NCBI GenBank assembly: GCA_002683775.1
Contig: NYTT01000070.1
Span: forward strand, 1 to 8,844
From: Flavobacteriales bacterium
GTDB lineage: Bacteria > Bacteroidota > Bacteroidia > Flavobacteriales > BACL11
Direction of reading: 5' to 3'
DNA: 8,844 nucleotides
A program made the position numbers and the translations under genes. Each line of letters begins with the position of its first letter. The first letter of the stretch is position 1. Below, one piece after another: positions 6,318 through 8,844 of this stretch. The notes beneath the pieces were generated by a model. It ran no database searches. It was not told the origin of the DNA and saw nothing but the letters and a program-made list of their open reading frames with translations.

Positions 6318-7789
6318 TAATAATTTTTTGCAAACAACACTCGTTTTTCAGATGGTTTACCGCTAAACAAACACTCACCTGTCTCATTCTTTGAATCAAT
6401 AGGAATACATCGAATTGTAGCTTTTGTCTCTTTTTTAATTAAATTTTCTGTTTCTGCAGTTCCATCCCAATGAGCATAAACAAATCCTCCTTCATTAATC
6501 TTTTTTATAAATTGATTTTTCGTATCAACATAATAAGATCTGTTATTTCTAAATCTAGAGGCTTTTTCAAATAAGTTATCTTGTATCTGATCAAGTGTAG
6601 ATATAACTTTATCTTCAATGCCCATAACTGAGCAAATCTCTTTCTCAAGTGTATCTCTTCTAGCTATCTCTACAGTGCCATTTTCCAAATCACGCATTCC
6701 AAGTGCAATTCTTACAGGAACACCTTTTAATTCGTATTCTGCAAACTTCCAACCTGGCTTGTGAGTATCTCTATTATCAAATTTTACTGAAACACCTCTT
6801 TCTTCAAGAGAATTTTTAAGTTTATTAGCTGTCTTTGAAACTTTCGCTAATTGCTCGTCTCCCTTATAAATAGGTACTATTACAACTTGAAATGGTGCCA
6901 ATTTTGGAGGCAAAACTAAGCCATTATCATCAGAGTGCGTCATAATCAAAGCACCCATTAAGCGCGTTGAAACACCCCAAGATGTTGCCCAAACATATTC
7001 TTGTTTACCTTCTTTAGTAGCAAATTTCACATCAAATGCTTTTGCAAAATTTTGTCCTAAGAAATGAGATGTTCCAGCTTGTAGTGCTTTTCCATCTTGC
7101 ATTAACGCCTCAATAGTATATGTTTCTTCAGCACCAGCAAAACGCTCATTTTGTGATTTAGTACCTACTACAACTGGCATTGCCATGAAATTTTCAGAAA
7201 ACTGAGCATAAATATTTATCATTTGTTCTGTCTCGCCAATAGCCTCCTTTCTTGTAGCGTGAGCAGTATGACCTTCTTGCCAAAGAAATTCAGCTGTTCT
7301 TAGAAACAGACGTGTTCTCATTTCCCATCTAACTACATTAGCCCATTGATTTACTAAAATAGGCAAATCTCTATAAGATTGTATCCATTTCCTATAAGTA
7401 TCCCAGATGATTGTTTCTGATGTAGGTCTAACTATAAGCTCTTCTTCTAATTTAGCATCTGGATCAACAACTACACTTTTACCATCTTCAGAATTCTTTA
7501 ATCTATAGTGAGTAACTACTGCGCATTCTTTTGCAAACCCTTCAACGTGAGCTGCTTCTTTGCTTAAATAAGATTTAGGAATAAAAATAGGGAAATAAGC
7601 ATTCTCATGCCCAGTCATTTTAAACATTCTATCCAGCTCAGCCTGCATCTTTTCCCAAATTGCATATCCATATGGTTTTATAACCATACAACCTCGTACT
7701 CCAGAGTTCTCTGCAAGATCTGCTCCTTGAACAATTTCATTGTACCACTGAGAATAATCTTGTGCTCTCGATGTTAATTTTTTCCCCAT
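6317..7789 (-). CDS. proS: Prolyl-tRNA synthetase (archaeal/eukaryal-type, without editing insertion)
   Basis: ProS charges tRNA-Pro with proline in the cytoplasm. At 490 residues it is the short form lacking the INS editing domain of the E. coli-type enzyme. The class II catalytic core shows motif 1 region (about 28-60, SGVRGCMVIKPYGYAIW), the RPTSETI segment (121-127), motif 2 (VRWEMRTRLFLRTAEFLWQEGHTAH, within 153-177), the proline-pocket region LQAGTSHFLGQNF (236-248) and motif 3 (WGVSTRLMGALIM, 271-283). The anticodon-binding domain follows (about 300-400, with VVIVPI and KPGWKFAEYELKGVPVR). The C-terminal domain ends in the family's typical Ala-Lys-x-Tyr. In that domain only Cys473 appears to remain of the four zinc-binding Cys found in T. 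thermophilus-type enzymes. The gene starts an operon with the downstream unknown gene and is divergent from the lipoprotein gene. Confidence 0.96.
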   Translation of the reverse strand: MGKKLTSRAQDYSQWYNEIVQGADLAENSGVRGCMVIKPYGYAIWEKMQAELDRMFKMTGHENAYFPIFIPKSYLSKEAAHVEGFAKECAVVTHYRLKNSEDGKSVVVDPDAKLEEELIVRPTSETIIWDTYRKWIQSYRDLPILVNQWANVVRWEMRTRLFLRTAEFLWQEGHTAHATRKEAIGETEQMINIYAQFSENFMAMPVVVGTKSQNERFAGAEETYTIEALMQDGKALQAGTSHFLGQNFAKAFDVKFATKEGKQEYVWATSWGVSTRLMGALIMTHSDDNGLVLPPKLAPFQVVIVPIYKGDEQLAKVSKTANKLKNSLEERGVSVKFDNRDTHKPGWKFAEYELKGVPVRIALGMRDLENGTVEIARRDTLEKEICSVMGIEDKVISTLDQIQDNLFEKASRFRNNRSYYVDTKNQFIKKINEGGFVYAHWDGTAETENLIKKETKATIRCIPIDSKNETGECLFSGKPSEKRVLFAKNY

Positions 7790-7804
7790 TTTAATTTAAA
7801 AATG

Positions 7805-7812
7805 TAATTTTG
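7805..7812 (+). promoter_or_regulatory. Weak candidate -7 box for the lipoprotein gene
   Basis: TAATTTTG matches TAnnTTTG on the plus strand, within the 109-base divergent spacer (7790-7898), and would give a leader of roughly 80 bases. No convincing TTTG is found at the expected upstream distance, so this is tentative. The spacer otherwise holds only AT-rich sequence, with no clear hairpin or operator. Confidence 0.25.
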
Positions 7813-7841
7813 TGTAATTATTTTCGTTTTAAATACATCTA

Positions 7842-7849
7842 CAAAAATA
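7842..7849 (-). promoter_or_regulatory. Candidate -7 box for proS
   Basis: On the minus strand this reads TATTTTTG, an exact TAnnTTTG match, and would give a leader of about 45-50 bases before the proS ATG. A TTTG occurs 14 bases upstream (7867-7864), shorter than the preferred spacing. It lies within the same spacer as the opposing candidate box for the lipoprotein gene. Confidence 0.38.
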
Positions 7850-7898
7850 ATAAATTAAATGAGCAAAAGTTTATGAGTTTTAAACAAAAAAAATAACT

Positions 7899-8777
7899 AT
7901 GAAACATTTATTTCTTCCAATTTACCTAATTCTCTTATTATCTTCATGTTTTACTACCAACAATCAATATTATTACAGTGATCCTAACTACTTAAGTAAC
8001 AATGATTTTAGTACTTATGAAGAACTAACTGAAAATCATGAATTAGAAAATGAAAAATACACATCTGACACCATAGCTAGTCAAAGCGATGACTATTTAG
8101 CAAATGATTATTATGATTATAGTTATTCATCAAGAATTAGAAGATTTCATAGACCTTTGTTTAACAGCGGATACTACGGAAGAATGTATACTGATTACTA
8201 TTGGTATAATAATGATCCCTTTTATTGCGGGACAAGTATTTACTATGGATACAATTGGCATTCTCCATTTTATTCATATTACAGCTACTCCCCTTTTTAT
8301 TACAATCATTATTCACCTTACTATTACGGAAATTATTTTACGGCAAGCCAATATGGACATTATCAATATTTGAATACAAATTATAACTCTAATAATTACG
8401 ACTCATATTTATCAGGGAACCGTGGAAATCTAACTTCTAATACAAGTGTTAGAACAATAACAAATAATAGCAATTATATAACAAATAATATTAAAAAGAA
8501 CTCAACTATAAATATAAGGAGTAATTCTCTAAAAAATTCAGAGATTAGAACTAATACAAATAAAACTCCTATTCTTAAAAGTAATAATAATTTAAATAAT
8601 TCATCATTTAAAGACAGATTTCAAAATAATAGTAAAACAACTAATCATCGTTCAAGTAATGTTTCAAAAAACAAGAGTACAAATAATAGAACTTACAAAT
8701 CAAACAATAACAGAACGAAAACTAATTCTAATAAACCTTCTAGAAACAACAGAAGAAATGTAAAACCAAGAAGATAA
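7899..8777 (+). CDS. Low-complexity Tyr/Asn-rich lipoprotein of unknown function
   Basis: This 292-residue protein has a type II signal peptide: MKHLFLPIYLILLLSSC with lipobox LSSC and lipidated Cys17. Three compositional zones follow. Residues about 30-75 are acidic (for example EELTENHELENE). Residues 71-170 hold 31 Tyr per 100, with repeated short motifs such as SPFYY and SPYYYG. Residues 171-292 are Asn/Ser/Thr-rich and strongly basic (34 Asn, 26 Lys/Arg, only 2 acidic residues), ending in RRNVKPRR. No catalytic domain is recognisable. Such composition suggests a disordered, surface-exposed or periplasmic tail that could bind acidic polymers, but that is inference. The lipidated N-terminus implies anchoring in the inner or outer membrane. 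The start is supported by the signal peptide and an A-rich leader. Its stop is followed with no gap by the next ATG, so the two exported proteins are probably co-translated. Confidence 0.82.
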   Translation: MKHLFLPIYLILLLSSCFTTNNQYYYSDPNYLSNNDFSTYEELTENHELENEKYTSDTIASQSDDYLANDYYDYSYSSRIRRFHRPLFNSGYYGRMYTDYYWYNNDPFYCGTSIYYGYNWHSPFYSYYSYSPFYYNHYSPYYYGNYFTASQYGHYQYLNTNYNSNNYDSYLSGNRGNLTSNTSVRTITNNSNYITNNIKKNSTINIRSNSLKNSEIRTNTNKTPILKSNNNLNNSSFKDRFQNNSKTTNHRSSNVSKNKSTNNRTYKSNNNRTKTNSNKPSRNNRRNVKPRR

Positions 8778-8844
8778 ATGAAAAAAATATTTATAATAAT
8801 TATATTCGCCACAACAGCAATAATATCAAATGCGCAAAATGAAA
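8778..8844 (+). CDS. Start of an exported protein (3' truncated by window edge)
   Basis: Only 22 codons are present. They encode a typical type I signal peptide: MKK, a hydrophobic core (IFIIIIFATTAII) and a likely cleavage after SNA, before QNE. The N-A-Q context is common at Bacteroidota signal cleavage sites. The ATG directly follows the TAA of the lipoprotein gene, so the two are probably translationally coupled. Outer-membrane transporters of the OmpP1/FadL family are often found near proS in flavobacteria as I recall, which makes that a reasonable guess, but nothing in these residues identifies the family. Confidence 0.72.
   Translation, partial: MKKIFIIIIFATTAIISNAQNE

Noticed and set aside
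8104..8373. An 89-codon open frame inside the lipoprotein gene, shifted by one base
   Set aside because: It is an out-of-frame shadow: the Tyr codons TAT/TAC of the real gene read as Ile/Met codons, giving an implausible Ile/Met/Thr-rich sequence.
1..8844. Mobile elements, CRISPR arrays, phage genes or a defence cluster
   Set aside because: I found no transposase or integrase motifs, no regularly spaced repeats and no terminal inverted repeats. All intact genes are housekeeping or envelope-type, with similar AT-rich composition throughout.

Overview
This is an AT-rich stretch of an ordinary bacterial chromosome, most likely from a member of the Bacteroidota, probably a marine Flavobacteriales relative. 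The evidence is the set of protein families (PafA-type phosphatase, DUF7033-like polysaccharide deacetylase, the 'archaeal/eukaryal-type' ProRS, a signal peptide ending in NAQ), A-rich leaders without Shine-Dalgarno sequences, and several matches to the Bacteroidota -7 box TAnnTTTG. Placement below phylum is inference. Coding density is very high: no gene-free stretch exceeds about 110 bases, and I see no mobile element, CRISPR array, rRNA or repeat family.

Layout. Plus strand, 2-2545: the 3' end of a PafA-like alkaline phosphatase, then aroB (3-dehydroquinate synthase, GTG start, 4-base overlap) and aroA (EPSP synthase, 11-base overlap). The aroA 3' end overlaps convergently by 26 bases with the next gene. 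Minus strand, 7789 down to 2520: proS, then a 224-residue protein of unknown function (1-base overlap), then a promoter, tRNA-Glu(UUC) and rpsT, a clear intrinsic terminator, and finally a tight cluster of a divergent polysaccharide deacetylase, upp (1-base gap) and a YjjG-like HAD phosphatase (no gap). Plus strand, 7899 to the end: a Tyr/Asn-rich lipoprotein with a separated charge pattern, immediately followed by the start of a second exported protein cut by the window edge.

Function. aroB and aroA supply two steps of the shikimate pathway. upp and the HAD phosphatase fit a nucleotide salvage and clean-up role. proS, tRNA-Glu and rpsT belong to translation. The deacetylase and the two exported proteins point to cell envelope functions. 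No defence, secondary-metabolite or mobile system is visible. The points most worth a second look are the unknown protein coupled to proS, the low-complexity lipoprotein, the terminator/promoter overlap that predicts a leaderless mRNA for the deacetylase cluster, and the ProRS C-terminal domain that appears to have lost its zinc site.
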